Below, piece after piece: positions 23,884 to 31,534 of a stretch of DNA of 61,365 nucleotides (position 1 is the stretch's first letter; the number at the start of each line of letters is the position of its first letter). Made by a program: the position numbers and the translations under genes. The stretch is from Akkermansia sp. (lineage in GTDB: Bacteria; Verrucomicrobiota; Verrucomicrobiia; Verrucomicrobiales; Akkermansiaceae): contig JAFQEF010000132.1 of NCBI GenBank assembly GCA_017399165.1, forward strand, positions 1-61,365. The letters run 5' to 3'. The notes below the pieces were generated by a model that saw only the letters and a list, made by a program, of their open reading frames with translations, was not told where the DNA came from and ran no database searches.

Positions 23884-24483
23884 TTAATCCCAGTCGTCAA
23901 TGTTATCGGGTATATCCCAAATGTGTTTGGGTGTTTCTGCCGGTTGTTGTTTATCTTTTTTGGGGCGTTTTGGTTCTTCCTCTACGGGTGTGGCCGGCTC
24001 CTGCGGCTCCAAGTCTTGTTTAACATTTTGCGGAATCACCGGTATGGGGTCGGCGGGGGCAACTGCGGGCACGTTGATTTCTGCCGGCTCTTCCACAGGC
24101 TCCGGTTGCTCTACGGGCTGCGCAATGCTGCGGTACATGAATACGCGGTCTCCCTTCATGGGGGTGCCGCTTCTTACCTCTGCCGCGATGATTCGATTTT
24201 TGGCGGGTTGGTCAGAGGTAACCACCAAGTTGCCGATGCGGGTATTGCTGCCGTCTGCCGGGTGAGATATCAGCACGGTGCCGGCCCGGGGCATGGGGCC
24301 TATGATACGCAGCAACACAAAACCCTGCTCCGGGTACACTTGGTGCACGGCTCCCAAGTGTAGCGGGGGTAGTACATTTTCCTCCTTTGCCGTGGTTGTG
24401 CCGTCAGCCTTTTGCTGTTGCCACATGCAGCCACTGCACAATAACACAGCCCCGAGGGCGCTCATTGCAGCTATTTTTGTCAT
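23884..24483 (-). CDS. Lipoprotein of unknown function
   Basis: 199 residues. The N-terminus has a lipoprotein signal peptide with lipobox LLCSGC; Cys19 would be lipidated. The residues after it (MWQQQ) lack Asp at +2, so outer-membrane sorting is expected by the usual rule. A compact beta-rich domain (about 43-110; VYPEQGFVLLRI, NLVVTSDQPAKNRIIAAEV) follows, and then a long Pro/Glu/Ala-rich tail (120-185) that could span the periplasm. No family is identified. It shares an operon with the FAH-family gene. Its promoter gives a leaderless layout. Confidence 0.8.
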   Translation of the reverse strand: MTKIAAMSALGAVLLCSGCMWQQQKADGTTTAKEENVLPPLHLGAVHQVYPEQGFVLLRIIGPMPRAGTVLISHPADGSNTRIGNLVVTSDQPAKNRIIAAEVRSGTPMKGDRVFMYRSIAQPVEQPEPVEEPAEINVPAVAPADPIPVIPQNVKQDLEPQEPATPVEEEPKRPKKDKQQPAETPKHIWDIPDNIDDWD

Positions 24484-24489
24484 GCCTTG

Positions 24490-24519
24490 AGCCTACACTA
24501 TAACATGGGTAAAAGTCAA
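24490..24519 (-). promoter_or_regulatory. Promoter of the lipoprotein gene
   Basis: -35 TTGACT (24514-24519), 18-base spacer, -10 TAGGCT (24490-24495). Six bases separate it from the ATG, a leaderless layout; the -10 box is weaker than most. Confidence 0.45.
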
Positions 24520-24547
24520 GCTTCTTCTGTGTTGCTGCATTTGTTGC

Positions 24548-24576
24548 TTGCATTTTCGAGCCTCTTGCGTTATAAC
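24548..24576 (+). promoter_or_regulatory. Promoter of the 24584-25643 gene pair
   Basis: -35 TTGCAT (24548-24553), 17-base spacer, -10 TATAAC (24571-24576). The ATG follows seven bases later. Confidence 0.62.
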
Positions 24577-24583
24577 TCGGTGT

Positions 24584-24886
24584 ATGGATAACGCAGAGAA
24601 GGTATCGTATGAAATAGATCGGGACGCATTGACGGCGGCGATTGTGGAGCTGAACTCCATGTCTCCTACGGATGGTGTTATCATGACGCGCGGGGGTGAG
24701 GTGCGTACGGGGTATGTTACGGAGCCGGATTTTCTCTGCATGTTGATACCTGCCGGGGTGCTGGCCCGGCAGCTCACGGCAGATGGCCTTTCCTCATACA
24801 CCGGTAAAGAGCTCAAAAAATGGGCAGGGGAGTACGCTATAGAACCACTGCAAGAGAAAGTAACGGCGGCCTTAGCTCAACAATAA
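24584..24886 (+). CDS. Small cytoplasmic protein of unknown function
   Basis: 100 residues, starting at the ATG at 24584, placed by the promoter just upstream. It has no signal peptide or membrane segment. A central beta-hairpin-like stretch (GVIMTRGGEVRTGYVTEPDFLCML) is followed by helices rich in Lys and Ala. No family is recognised. It lies seven bases upstream of the secreted His/Cys protein gene, so the two form one transcript and may act together. It is credible as a gene from its promoter, start and coupling. Confidence 0.7.
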   Translation: MDNAEKVSYEIDRDALTAAIVELNSMSPTDGVIMTRGGEVRTGYVTEPDFLCMLIPAGVLARQLTADGLSSYTGKELKKWAGEYAIEPLQEKVTAALAQQ

Positions 24887-24893
24887 TCTGCCA

Positions 24894-25643
24894 ATGAAGG
24901 GGGGTATCATAGGCTTGCTGCTGTGTTGCCTTTTGTTGCTGAATGTTTATGGTAGCGATTCTGCGCCTTTGCCCAAGGGGGCTGGAAAGCAGGTGGCTGT
25001 TTTTGTAGCCTTGTGTGATAATGAGCACCAGGGAATTGCCCCCGTGCCGGAGAAAATCGGCAACGGGCAAGACCCCGCCCATAATTTGTACTGGGGGTGC
25101 AGCGATGCCTTGCCCAAGGTGATGCGCGCCTCCCGTGACTGGGGGCGCCCCGTGTATTTTGCCTCATACTCCGGTAAAAAAGCGCAGGTGATTGATACGG
25201 TGGTATGCACGCGGGCCGATTCTGCCGCTACAGTGTATGCTTTTGCGTACAGGGGGGACTCCATTGCTGCCTGTATGCGTGATTTTGAGGCGGCCTTAGC
25301 ATGTGGCGGGTATGATTTAGTGGCTTTCATAGGGCACAATGGGTTGATGGATGTTGATTTGCCGGAGCGAGGCGAGCGCGCCTCCCGTAGTACGGATGCC
25401 GTGGTGCTGTGCTGCATGAGCGATGAGTGGTTCTCCGACCGTATTCGCAATTTGGGGTGTCGCCCCGTTTTGATGACCCAACAGTATATGTACCCTGCCG
25501 GTAAGGCGTTTACCGAGGCCTTGGCTGCGTGGTTAAAATCCCCGCAAGATGCCGCGGCCATACACACAGCCGCAGCCCGAGCCTATGCCGCTAACCAGGG
25601 TATCAGCCTGAAAGCGGCCAAAGGTGTGTTTGTTGCCCCTTAA
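24894..25643 (+). CDS. Exported protein with caspase-like His/Cys signature
   Basis: 249 residues with a signal peptide (GGIIGLLLCCLLLLNVYG|SD). The block VALCDNEHQGI.PVPEKIGNG.DP.HNLYWGCSD is a conserved pattern I have seen in uncharacterised exported bacterial proteins. The core has a strand ending in LVAFIGHNG (His148) and a strand ending in VVLCC (Cys173/174), the order seen in clan CD cysteine proteases. The C-terminal half (PVLMTQQYMYPAG, helices) is conserved too. A peptidase role is inferred only from the dyad. It is encoded directly after the 100-residue protein. Confidence 0.78.
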   Translation: MKGGIIGLLLCCLLLLNVYGSDSAPLPKGAGKQVAVFVALCDNEHQGIAPVPEKIGNGQDPAHNLYWGCSDALPKVMRASRDWGRPVYFASYSGKKAQVIDTVVCTRADSAATVYAFAYRGDSIAACMRDFEAALACGGYDLVAFIGHNGLMDVDLPERGERASRSTDAVVLCCMSDEWFSDRIRNLGCRPVLMTQQYMYPAGKAFTEALAAWLKSPQDAAAIHTAAARAYAANQGISLKAAKGVFVAP

Positions 25644-25668
25644 TGTTCGGCTGGTAAACTAAATGGCA

Positions 25669-25700
25669 AAACCCCATCGGCATGTTTACCGATGGGGTTT
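25669..25700. terminator. Terminator between convergent genes
   Basis: 12-bp perfect stem AAACCCCATCGG / CCGATGGGGTTT with an 8-base loop. The A and T runs at the ends let it work for the plus gene and for lpxD on the minus strand. Confidence 0.8.
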
Positions 25701-25724
25701 AAAATTATGCTTAAACAAGTGGCT

Positions 25725-26801
25725 TTAGTTGCCTGCCTGTTCTGCCAGAGCTTGGTCGATAAGCTCTTTAATTTCGGCAGCTTGTTTCTTGAGAGCCATC
25801 ATTTCCTTCATGGCATCGGGCAGCTTGCGAATGGCTGCATACTGTTTGGCGGCATCCTTATAGGGGGCAGCGGGGGCTCCCCAGTATACTTGCCCGCCAT
25901 CCAGAGAGGACATAACACCCGTGCGGGCTGCCAGCACGGCCTTGTCTCCCACGCTGATGTGCCCGGCAATGCCTACCTGTGCTGCAACGGTTACATAGTC
26001 GCCCAGCTTGGTGCTGCCGGCAACGCCACTTTGGGATACGATAACCGTGTGCTTGCCCACTACAACGTTGTGGCCTATCTGCACCAGGTTATCAATCTTA
26101 CTGCCCTCGCCGATGATGGTGCGGCCGAATCGGGCTCGGTCAATGGTGGTGTTGGCACCAATATCCACACAATCACCAATCTCCACAATGCCCACTTGGT
26201 CTACAGTTTCGTAGCGTCCTGTCTCGTTATTGAGCAGGAAACCGAAACCATCCGACCCGATAACGGCACCGGGTTGAATAACAACCTTGTTGCCCAGTAT
26301 GCAACGCTCTCTCACCACGACACGGGCATACAGCTTGCAGTCTTTACCCAGCACGGCAGATTTGCCGATAACGCAACCGGGGCCAATGTCGCTGCCGTCG
26401 CCAATCTCTGCCCCGGCCTCAATAACGGCCCCGGCGCATACGCGTACTTTATCAGGGTTGAGTTTTGCGGTGGGGTCTACAATGGCACTCGGGGCAATGC
26501 CCGGCTCAAAGTCGTTGGCGGCTTTCATGAAGTGCTCTACCATGGCGTTGAATGCCAAAGAGGGGTTCTCCACTTCAATGAAAGCTACGCCCTCCGGGTA
26601 TTCCGGCAGTGCGGGCGGTACCAGCACAATGCCGGCTTTGGTGGCTAAAAAGTCTTTGAAGTATTTCTCGTTGCCCAAGAAGGAAATCTCGCTCGGCGTG
26701 GCTTCTGCCAAAGTAGCAACTCCGGAGACCGTGGTCTCCGGAGCGCCGCTGAGAATTTTACCTCCTGTGAGCGCGAGAACTTCTGTAAGGGAGAGGTTCA
26801 T
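25725..26801 (-). CDS. lpxD: UDP-3-O-acylglucosamine N-acyltransferase
   Basis: 358 residues. LpxD adds the N-linked acyl chain in lipid A synthesis, at the cytoplasmic face of the inner membrane. The N-terminal uridine-binding domain (FLGNEKYFKDF) is followed by many hexapeptide repeats (IGDGSDIGPGCVIG..., VIQPGAVIG) that form a left-handed beta helix. The segment QIGHNVVVGKHTVI contains the catalytic His. The C-terminal helices (KDAAKQYAAIRKLP) close the trimer. It follows the OmpH-like gene by 31 bases, the common ompH-lpxD order. This gene shows that the organism has lipid A. Confidence 0.96.
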   Translation of the reverse strand: MNLSLTEVLALTGGKILSGAPETTVSGVATLAEATPSEISFLGNEKYFKDFLATKAGIVLVPPALPEYPEGVAFIEVENPSLAFNAMVEHFMKAANDFEPGIAPSAIVDPTAKLNPDKVRVCAGAVIEAGAEIGDGSDIGPGCVIGKSAVLGKDCKLYARVVVRERCILGNKVVIQPGAVIGSDGFGFLLNNETGRYETVDQVGIVEIGDCVDIGANTTIDRARFGRTIIGEGSKIDNLVQIGHNVVVGKHTVIVSQSGVAGSTKLGDYVTVAAQVGIAGHISVGDKAVLAARTGVMSSLDGGQVYWGAPAAPYKDAAKQYAAIRKLPDAMKEMMALKKQAAEIKELIDQALAEQAGN

Positions 26802-26832
26802 AGGCGGCTCGGTAGAAGTTTGTTGGGTTTAT

Positions 26833-27456
26833 TTACTTGGGCAGCTGAATGCCGGCCTTCTGCAGCTCGGCATCAGCATCGAAGCCTGCAGGAGCCCCCT
26901 CGTTGAGCTTCTGGAGTACCTGCGGGGTGATGTCGAAAGAGGCGTTGACGTACGGGAATACCAGCGTGCGGGGAGCAGCGTTCATGGCGCTGGAGTCAAT
27001 GACGAGGTCATAACCACCCTTGCTGGACTCCTCCTTGATGCAGGTCTGAACGTCGTTCAAAAGGATGGCGATATCGCGCTTGTACAGCTCCTGGAAAGCG
27101 CGGTCACGAGTCTGGGCAAACTCCTTAAGCTCGGCATCCTTAGCCTGAATCTCGGTTGCCTTAACCTCCAGCTGCTTGCGGAGGTTGTCGATTTCTTTCT
27201 GAGAGCGAGAGGGATCATACTGGGCGCGAATCTGCTCGGCCTCCTCGCGAAGCTTCTTGATAACCTCCTGACGCTTGACGATTTCTGCTTTAATCTCTTC
27301 CATGGAGGAGCGCAGATGTGTCTCGGTGTCGAAGCGCTTGTAGTACTTTGTGTACAGAAGGTTAACGTCGACGGCGGCCACTTTGATATCTGCCGTGGCT
27401 GTGGTAACCATGGCAGCCAGCGTTGCTACAACAGTAGAAATGATGGGGAACTTCAT
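26833..27456 (-). CDS. OmpH/Skp family periplasmic chaperone
   Basis: 207 residues with a signal peptide (KFPIISTVVATLAAMVTTATA|DI). Like Skp, it should be a trimeric jellyfish-shaped chaperone: a small beta body (KVAAVDVNLLYTKYYK and YDLVIDSSA...) surrounds a long charged coiled coil (about 55-140; EIVKRQEVIKKLREEAEQ). It is longer than E. coli Skp, with an extra C-terminal tail. It holds unfolded outer-membrane proteins. It is the first gene of the ompH-lpxD operon; the promoter is at 27486-27513. Confidence 0.92.
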   Translation of the reverse strand: MKFPIISTVVATLAAMVTTATADIKVAAVDVNLLYTKYYKRFDTETHLRSSMEEIKAEIVKRQEVIKKLREEAEQIRAQYDPSRSQKEIDNLRKQLEVKATEIQAKDAELKEFAQTRDRAFQELYKRDIAILLNDVQTCIKEESSKGGYDLVIDSSAMNAAPRTLVFPYVNASFDITPQVLQKLNEGAPAGFDADAELQKAGIQLPK

Positions 27457-27485
27457 AATCTTAAATGCGGTCTTTAGACGTCCCT

Positions 27486-27513
27486 ATTTTACTAAACGTG
27501 AGGGGTAAGTCAA
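27486..27513 (-). promoter_or_regulatory. Promoter of ompH-lpxD
   Basis: -35 TTGACT (27508-27513), 16-base spacer, -10 TAAAAT (27486-27491). The leader is about 25 nt. Confidence 0.65.
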
Positions 27514-27568
27514 GCTTGTGTTATGACAATGCAGCAAAATGACGCATTTTTATTTTATTTAATCATAC

Positions 27569-27597
27569 TTGTTTTCATGTTTTGATTATGATAGAAT
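27569..27597 (+). promoter_or_regulatory. Promoter of the ribonuclease Z-like gene
   Basis: -35 TTGTTT (27569-27574), 17-base spacer, -10 TAGAAT (27592-27597). The ATG at 27604 is six bases on, so transcription should begin at or next to the start codon. Confidence 0.65.
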
Positions 27598-27603
27598 ACC
27601 ACC

Positions 27604-28407
27604 ATGGCAGAGCTGATAATGTTGGGCACGGGTAATGCCGCTGTTACGCGGTGTTATAATACCTGTTTTGCCGTAAAAAATGAGGAGTCCGTTTTCTTGG
27701 TAGATGCGGGGGGCGGTAACACGATATTGAGCCGCTTGGAGCAGGCCGATATCCCTTTACAATCTATCCGCCATTTATTTTTAACCCACACGCATACAGA
27801 CCACATATTTGGCGTGGTATGGGTGGTGCGCATGATTGCCCAGGGCATGAACTCCGGTAAATACAGCGGTGCGTTGCACGTGTACGGCCATGCTCAAGCC
27901 ATGAGCGTGTTGGAGCAAATATGCCGCAGTACCTTGCCCGGTAAAGTGTGCGCTCATTTCGGGGTGGATATTTTGTTTAACGTGCTTACGGATGGCGCTG
28001 CATTTGATGCTGCCGGCATGGTGGGGCATGCTTTTGATATAGGCTCCACCAAGGCGCAGCAGTTCGGGTTTTGTTTGCAGTTGCCTACCGGCAAGCGCCT
28101 TACTTGCTTGGGGGATGAGCCCTACAACGAACGCGCCCACGATTATGCCGTCGGGGCAGATTGGTTGCTGTGTGAGGCATTTTGTCTGTATGAAGATCGC
28201 GAGCGTTTCAAGCCGTATGAAAAACACCACAGCACCGCGTGGGATGCCGGGCGCCTCGCTGCCCAACTCAATGTTAAAAATCTTTTGCTGTACCATACGG
28301 AGGATAAAACACTTTCCACCCGCCGCATACGCTATGCTGCAGAGGCTGCTCAATTTTACCCCGGCAACATTTACGTGCCGGATGATTTGGAGCGTATTAC
28401 TCTTTAA
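27604..28407 (+). CDS. Ribonuclease Z-like metallo-beta-lactamase-fold hydrolase
   Basis: 267 residues. The N-terminal MLGTGNAAVTRCYNTCF pattern and the metal motif HTHTDH (62-67) after a hydrophobic strand are those of the ribonuclease Z/PhnP branch of the fold. Further ligands: CLGDEPYN (Asp) and YHTED near the C-terminus (His). It lacks the long exosite arm of canonical RNase Z, so another small-molecule or RNA substrate is equally possible. It is monocistronic, with its own promoter and terminator. Confidence 0.87.
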   Translation: MAELIMLGTGNAAVTRCYNTCFAVKNEESVFLVDAGGGNTILSRLEQADIPLQSIRHLFLTHTHTDHIFGVVWVVRMIAQGMNSGKYSGALHVYGHAQAMSVLEQICRSTLPGKVCAHFGVDILFNVLTDGAAFDAAGMVGHAFDIGSTKAQQFGFCLQLPTGKRLTCLGDEPYNERAHDYAVGADWLLCEAFCLYEDRERFKPYEKHHSTAWDAGRLAAQLNVKNLLLYHTEDKTLSTRRIRYAAEAAQFYPGNIYVPDDLERITL

Positions 28408-28418
28408 TAAAAACAAAA

Positions 28419-28447
28419 CCGGTCGGGATTCTCTCTATCCCGACCGG
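28419..28447. terminator. Terminator of the ribonuclease Z-like gene
   Basis: 10-bp perfect stem CCGGTCGGGA / TCCCGACCGG with a 9-base loop, 12 bases after the stop; the U-tract is poor. The following stretch to 28557 contains no gene but ends in a long T-rich run next to the stop of the minus-strand gene. Confidence 0.65.
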
Positions 28448-28557
28448 CATGTACTTACACCTACTCTATGAAAAGTCGGCCGGCTCTCACCCCGGCCTTG
28501 TTACATATAATAGTACGTGCTTTTTTTCAAAATTCTTTCAAAAATGCCGCATTTTTT

Positions 28558-29583
28558 TTAATTTTTTTCATCATTTAAAAATGCGTCCTCTGTAATTATC
28601 TCAAATTCAATGTTATCTGTTCCGCTGCCAAAATCGTCAAGCAGACCGTTTGTTTCTCTTTTTTTCAATTCTGTGCCGAAAATGCGGGCAAAAACGGGGC
28701 CGTTGACAAAATCCGCCAGCTCTTGGCTGTCCAAACAGTTGACCTCTTGCAAATAGGTGAGGGTGGGTTCTATCAGCTGAGCGGCGCGTTTGGCTTCTGC
28801 TGCCCCTTCTTGCCAACAATAGGGCCATGCTGCATCTGCGGTAGTGAGGCGCTCAACATATTCCGTAGCCTTATCGATGTACTCATGCAAGCCCGCTGTA
28901 TTGTGACTGTACACGCCGTCCGCCAATTCATACAACAGGTATTGCAAGGCTTTTTCCCGCTCCGTTCCGTAGTACAGCGCCGGTAAATTTGCCTCACCGT
29001 TTTCTGTCACTATTTTGTCTGCTGTGTAATATGCCGATTCCAAATCCACAGCCCCCATATTGGGAATAATCCTCAAAATCTGTGTGGCCGAGGTGCGGAT
29101 GGGCTTGCCCCAAAAGCTCGGGGTGATGGTAACTTGGCAACACAGGTGCAGGCGGTGCTCTGCCGCAATGTTGCCGCTGGGGGTATAACGCAGGGTAGGG
29201 CGTGTAAAATAGGCTCTGTATTCTGTCTTTACCCAATGGGTGGAGTCTTGCGCGTGTAAAACGGGGGTGTTGCAGGTGGCTTCCATTTTGCCGTTTTGTG
29301 TGCGTATATCAATATCCCAAGTGGCAGGTTGCAGCATACTGAATGCATCCGGCTGCGTATCCCCCATCAAAAGCGTGCCGTTGGGGTGCTTGGTCAGGTG
29401 CCAAGTATAGTGCAGGTTGATGCCCTGTGCGTCATCATGCTTGCTTAGCTCACTGATGGCATCCCTCAAAAACTTGTTTTTTTCTGCGCAGTCACGGCAA
29501 AAAGCAGGGCGATACGCCAAGGCTACCAGCCCTGCCACCCCCAAGGCCAGTATGCAGAGTGTTCTCTTATGCCACCTCTTCAT
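28558..29583 (-). CDS. Membrane-anchored protein of unknown function
   Basis: 341 residues. One N-terminal hydrophobic segment (about 8-26; TLCILALGVAGLVALAY) would be a signal anchor or a signal peptide. The rest is soluble, exported and beta-rich in its first half (WDIDIRTQNG, HRLHLCCQVTITPSFWG, ILRIIPNMGAVDLESAY) and helical in its second (KALQYLLYELADGVY, YIDKATEYVERL). It has six or more Cys residues. No family is recognised. Promoter spacing gives a leaderless start. It diverges from hisS with 128 bases between them. Confidence 0.75.
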   Translation of the reverse strand: MKRWHKRTLCILALGVAGLVALAYRPAFCRDCAEKNKFLRDAISELSKHDDAQGINLHYTWHLTKHPNGTLLMGDTQPDAFSMLQPATWDIDIRTQNGKMEATCNTPVLHAQDSTHWVKTEYRAYFTRPTLRYTPSGNIAAEHRLHLCCQVTITPSFWGKPIRTSATQILRIIPNMGAVDLESAYYTADKIVTENGEANLPALYYGTEREKALQYLLYELADGVYSHNTAGLHEYIDKATEYVERLTTADAAWPYCWQEGAAEAKRAAQLIEPTLTYLQEVNCLDSQELADFVNGPVFARIFGTELKKRETNGLLDDFGSGTDNIEFEIITEDAFLNDEKN

Positions 29584-29590
29584 GTCTTAC

Positions 29591-29619
29591 ATTCTACCTG
29601 ATGTTCAGCGTGGAATCAA
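29591..29619 (-). promoter_or_regulatory. Promoter of the 28558-29583 gene
   Basis: -35 TTGATT (29614-29619), 17-base spacer, -10 TAGAAT (29591-29596). The ATG follows seven bases later. Confidence 0.68.
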
Positions 29620-29654
29620 GCCCGGCTTTTTCAGATATGACAAAGTGTATATTG

Positions 29655-29682
29655 TTGACAATGCGAAAGACACGTGTATAAT
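29655..29682 (+). promoter_or_regulatory. Promoter of hisS
   Basis: A near-perfect sigma-70 promoter: -35 TTGACA (29655-29660), 16-base spacer, -10 TATAAT (29677-29682). The leader is about 22 nt and A/T-rich, without a Shine-Dalgarno sequence. Confidence 0.8.
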
Positions 29683-29711
29683 ACCCGCTCAAACATTATT
29701 TCTTTAATATT

Positions 29712-30980
29712 ATGCCGAACATGAAATTCCAACCGCTGCCGGGATTCCGCGATTTTGCTCCGCAGGAATACGCCTTCCGTGCTTACCTCTTCAATACGTG
29801 GCGGCGGGTAGCGCACCGCTACGGTTTCGTGGAGTGGGAGGCACCCACTGTTGAGGCTACAGAGCTTTACCTCAAAAAATCCGGTGGCGAGCTGCCCACC
29901 CAACTCTTCCGCTTTAAGGACCAAGGGGAGCGCGATATTACGCTGCGCCCTGAGCTGACTGCTTCCCTGGGTCGCATTGCCGCATCTTATCAAATGGATT
30001 ACGCCAAACCCCTCAAGTGGTTTGAGATTGGCTCTTGCTTCCGCTACGAGAAACCGCAGAAAGGCCGCTTGCGCGAGTTTGTGCAATTTAATGCAGACAT
30101 TTTGGGGGATGCCGGTGAGGGCTCCGATGCAGAGCTGATTGCTCTGGCCATTGATTGCATGCGCGAGTTCGGGTTTACGGCAGATGACTTTGTGGTGCGC
30201 ATCAGCGACCGCGATGTGTGGATTGCCTATGCCATGGAGCATGGTGTTGCCGAAGATAAGGTGGCGGATTTTCTCTCCGTTATCGACAAATTTGAGCGTG
30301 ATCGCCCCGAGGTAAGTCAGCAAAAGCTGGATGCCTTCGGTATGAAACGTGAGGATTTGGAGGCATTCATCAAGAACCCGCCTGCCGGTTGCTCCCCCCG
30401 CTACGATGCCGTATACGCAGAGCTGCAGGCACGTGGCCTGGCAGATTACGTTAAGCTTGACCTCTACGTGGTGCGTGGCTTGGCTTACTACACCGGGTTA
30501 GTGTTTGAGATTTTTGATAAGGGGCACAGCTTGCGTGCCGTGGCCGGCGGTGGCCGCTACAATGGCTTGGTATCCACGCTCTCCGACGGTGCGGTGGACA
30601 TGCCCGCCACAGGTTTTGCCATGGGCGATGCCGTGATTGCTCACTTGATTGAAGCATGCCCTGCCGCCCGTGCGTTGAGAGATGCCGCCCTCAAGCCCGA
30701 TGTGTGCGATGTTTGCATGGTGCTTGCCGCCCCCGAGATGCGCATGCAGATGCTCTCCCTCGCTTCCACGTTGCGAGATGCCGGCTTGCGTGTGGACTTG
30801 CCGCTGGCTCCCGCCAAGATGAACAACCAGCTTAAGCGTGCAGATAAAATCGGCGCCACCTATGCTCTTATCGTAGGCAGCGAGTTCCCCGAGGTTGAGC
30901 TCAAAACCATGGCCACCCGCCAATCTGTCCGCACAGATTTGGAGGGGCTCATGAATGAGCTTCTGCCGGATGCCGATTAA
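29712..30980 (+). CDS. hisS: Histidyl-tRNA synthetase
   Basis: 422 residues, class II synthetase. Motif 1 (GFVEWEAPTVEATELY), motif 2 (WFEIGSCFRYEKPQKGRLREF), the histidine A box VVRGLAYYTGL and motif 3 region AGGGRYNGLV...TGFAMGD are complete. The C-terminal anticodon-binding domain (about 330-420; VLAAPEMRMQMLSLASTL) is present. It charges tRNA-His. Codon use is GC-rich like other housekeeping genes. It has a strong promoter and a terminator at 31007-31033. Only noise is visible on the opposite strand. Confidence 0.97.
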   Translation: MPNMKFQPLPGFRDFAPQEYAFRAYLFNTWRRVAHRYGFVEWEAPTVEATELYLKKSGGELPTQLFRFKDQGERDITLRPELTASLGRIAASYQMDYAKPLKWFEIGSCFRYEKPQKGRLREFVQFNADILGDAGEGSDAELIALAIDCMREFGFTADDFVVRISDRDVWIAYAMEHGVAEDKVADFLSVIDKFERDRPEVSQQKLDAFGMKREDLEAFIKNPPAGCSPRYDAVYAELQARGLADYVKLDLYVVRGLAYYTGLVFEIFDKGHSLRAVAGGGRYNGLVSTLSDGAVDMPATGFAMGDAVIAHLIEACPAARALRDAALKPDVCDVCMVLAAPEMRMQMLSLASTLRDAGLRVDLPLAPAKMNNQLKRADKIGATYALIVGSEFPEVELKTMATRQSVRTDLEGLMNELLPDAD

Positions 30981-31006
30981 GCAATCTCCTTTTGCAAAAC
31001 AATTCA

Positions 31007-31033
31007 GGCTGCGTGGTATTTGCCCCGCAGCCT
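31007..31033 (+). terminator. Terminator of hisS
   Basis: 7-8-bp stem AGGCTGCG / CGCAGCCT followed by TTTTTT, about 26 bases after the stop. Confidence 0.8.
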
Positions 31034-31068
31034 TTTTTCATGAAGAAGTTGCTGCGCATTTACGATTC

Positions 31069-31534
31069 GGGAATCTCTAAAAACTCTGGTACCCTCACAA
31101 ATTGGTAGTTGTGGGGGAGCCCCGCGAGCGTTAGTGAGCCGAATTTCAGAGCCCGTGAAGCGGGCGACATTTCAAATAGCGAGTGGTGGAGCCGCGCAGC
31201 GGCGCAACCACTCGAATTAATTAATTATAAAGGGAACCCGTGAAACGGGTGACACTTAAGTCATGTTAAAACCCATAGAGATAGATAATAAAAAAACGCT
31301 ATGAAAATCTGAGCACATAAGCATAGGTGTCAATTCGGAATCGAACTTAACTATCACCCGTTTCACGGGTTCGGTGTATTATTTATCGGTTCGAGTGGTT
31401 TCGCTCGCCGTTGGCTCGCCGCACCACTCGCTAAATAAAATGACGCCCCGCAGAGCGGGGCTTACAAAATTCCGCTCGCCTGTGGCTCGCTACCCCTACA
31501 AATTGCCATCTTTGGCGAGTTTTTAGAGATTCCC
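31069..31534. repeat. 466-bp modular palindromic repeat element
   Basis: Perfect 18-bp terminal inverted repeats (31069-31086 and 31517-31534, GGGAATCTCTAAAAACTC type) bound the element. Inside, arms pair across a centre near 31302. ACCCGTGAAACGGGT (31236-31250) matches its complement near 31356-31370. CGAGTGGT...ACCACTCG hairpins stand at 31180-31214 and in 31391-31429. A GCCCG/CGGGC hairpin is at 31151-31165 and a GCCCCGC/GCGGGGC hairpin at 31445-31461. No open reading frame or transposase is present. Parts recur at 1-28, 44575-44660 and 61155-61245. The right terminus lies in the 3' end of the patatin gene. Confidence 0.8.

Noticed and set aside
26287..27477. 396-codon plus-strand frame opposite lpxD/ompH
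   Set aside because: It crosses the intergenic region of two well-known genes and is Ser/Leu-rich without motifs.
29712..30980. HisZ (ATP phosphoribosyltransferase regulatory subunit) instead of HisS
   Set aside because: Motif 2 and the histidine A box, as well as the C-terminal anticodon domain, are complete, so HisS is preferred.
31069..31534. CRISPR array
   Set aside because: The repeats are inverted and palindromic, of different lengths, with no regular spacer pattern and no cas genes.
31069..31534. Insertion sequence
   Set aside because: Terminal inverted repeats are present but no transposase frame, and no clear target-site duplication could be fixed.
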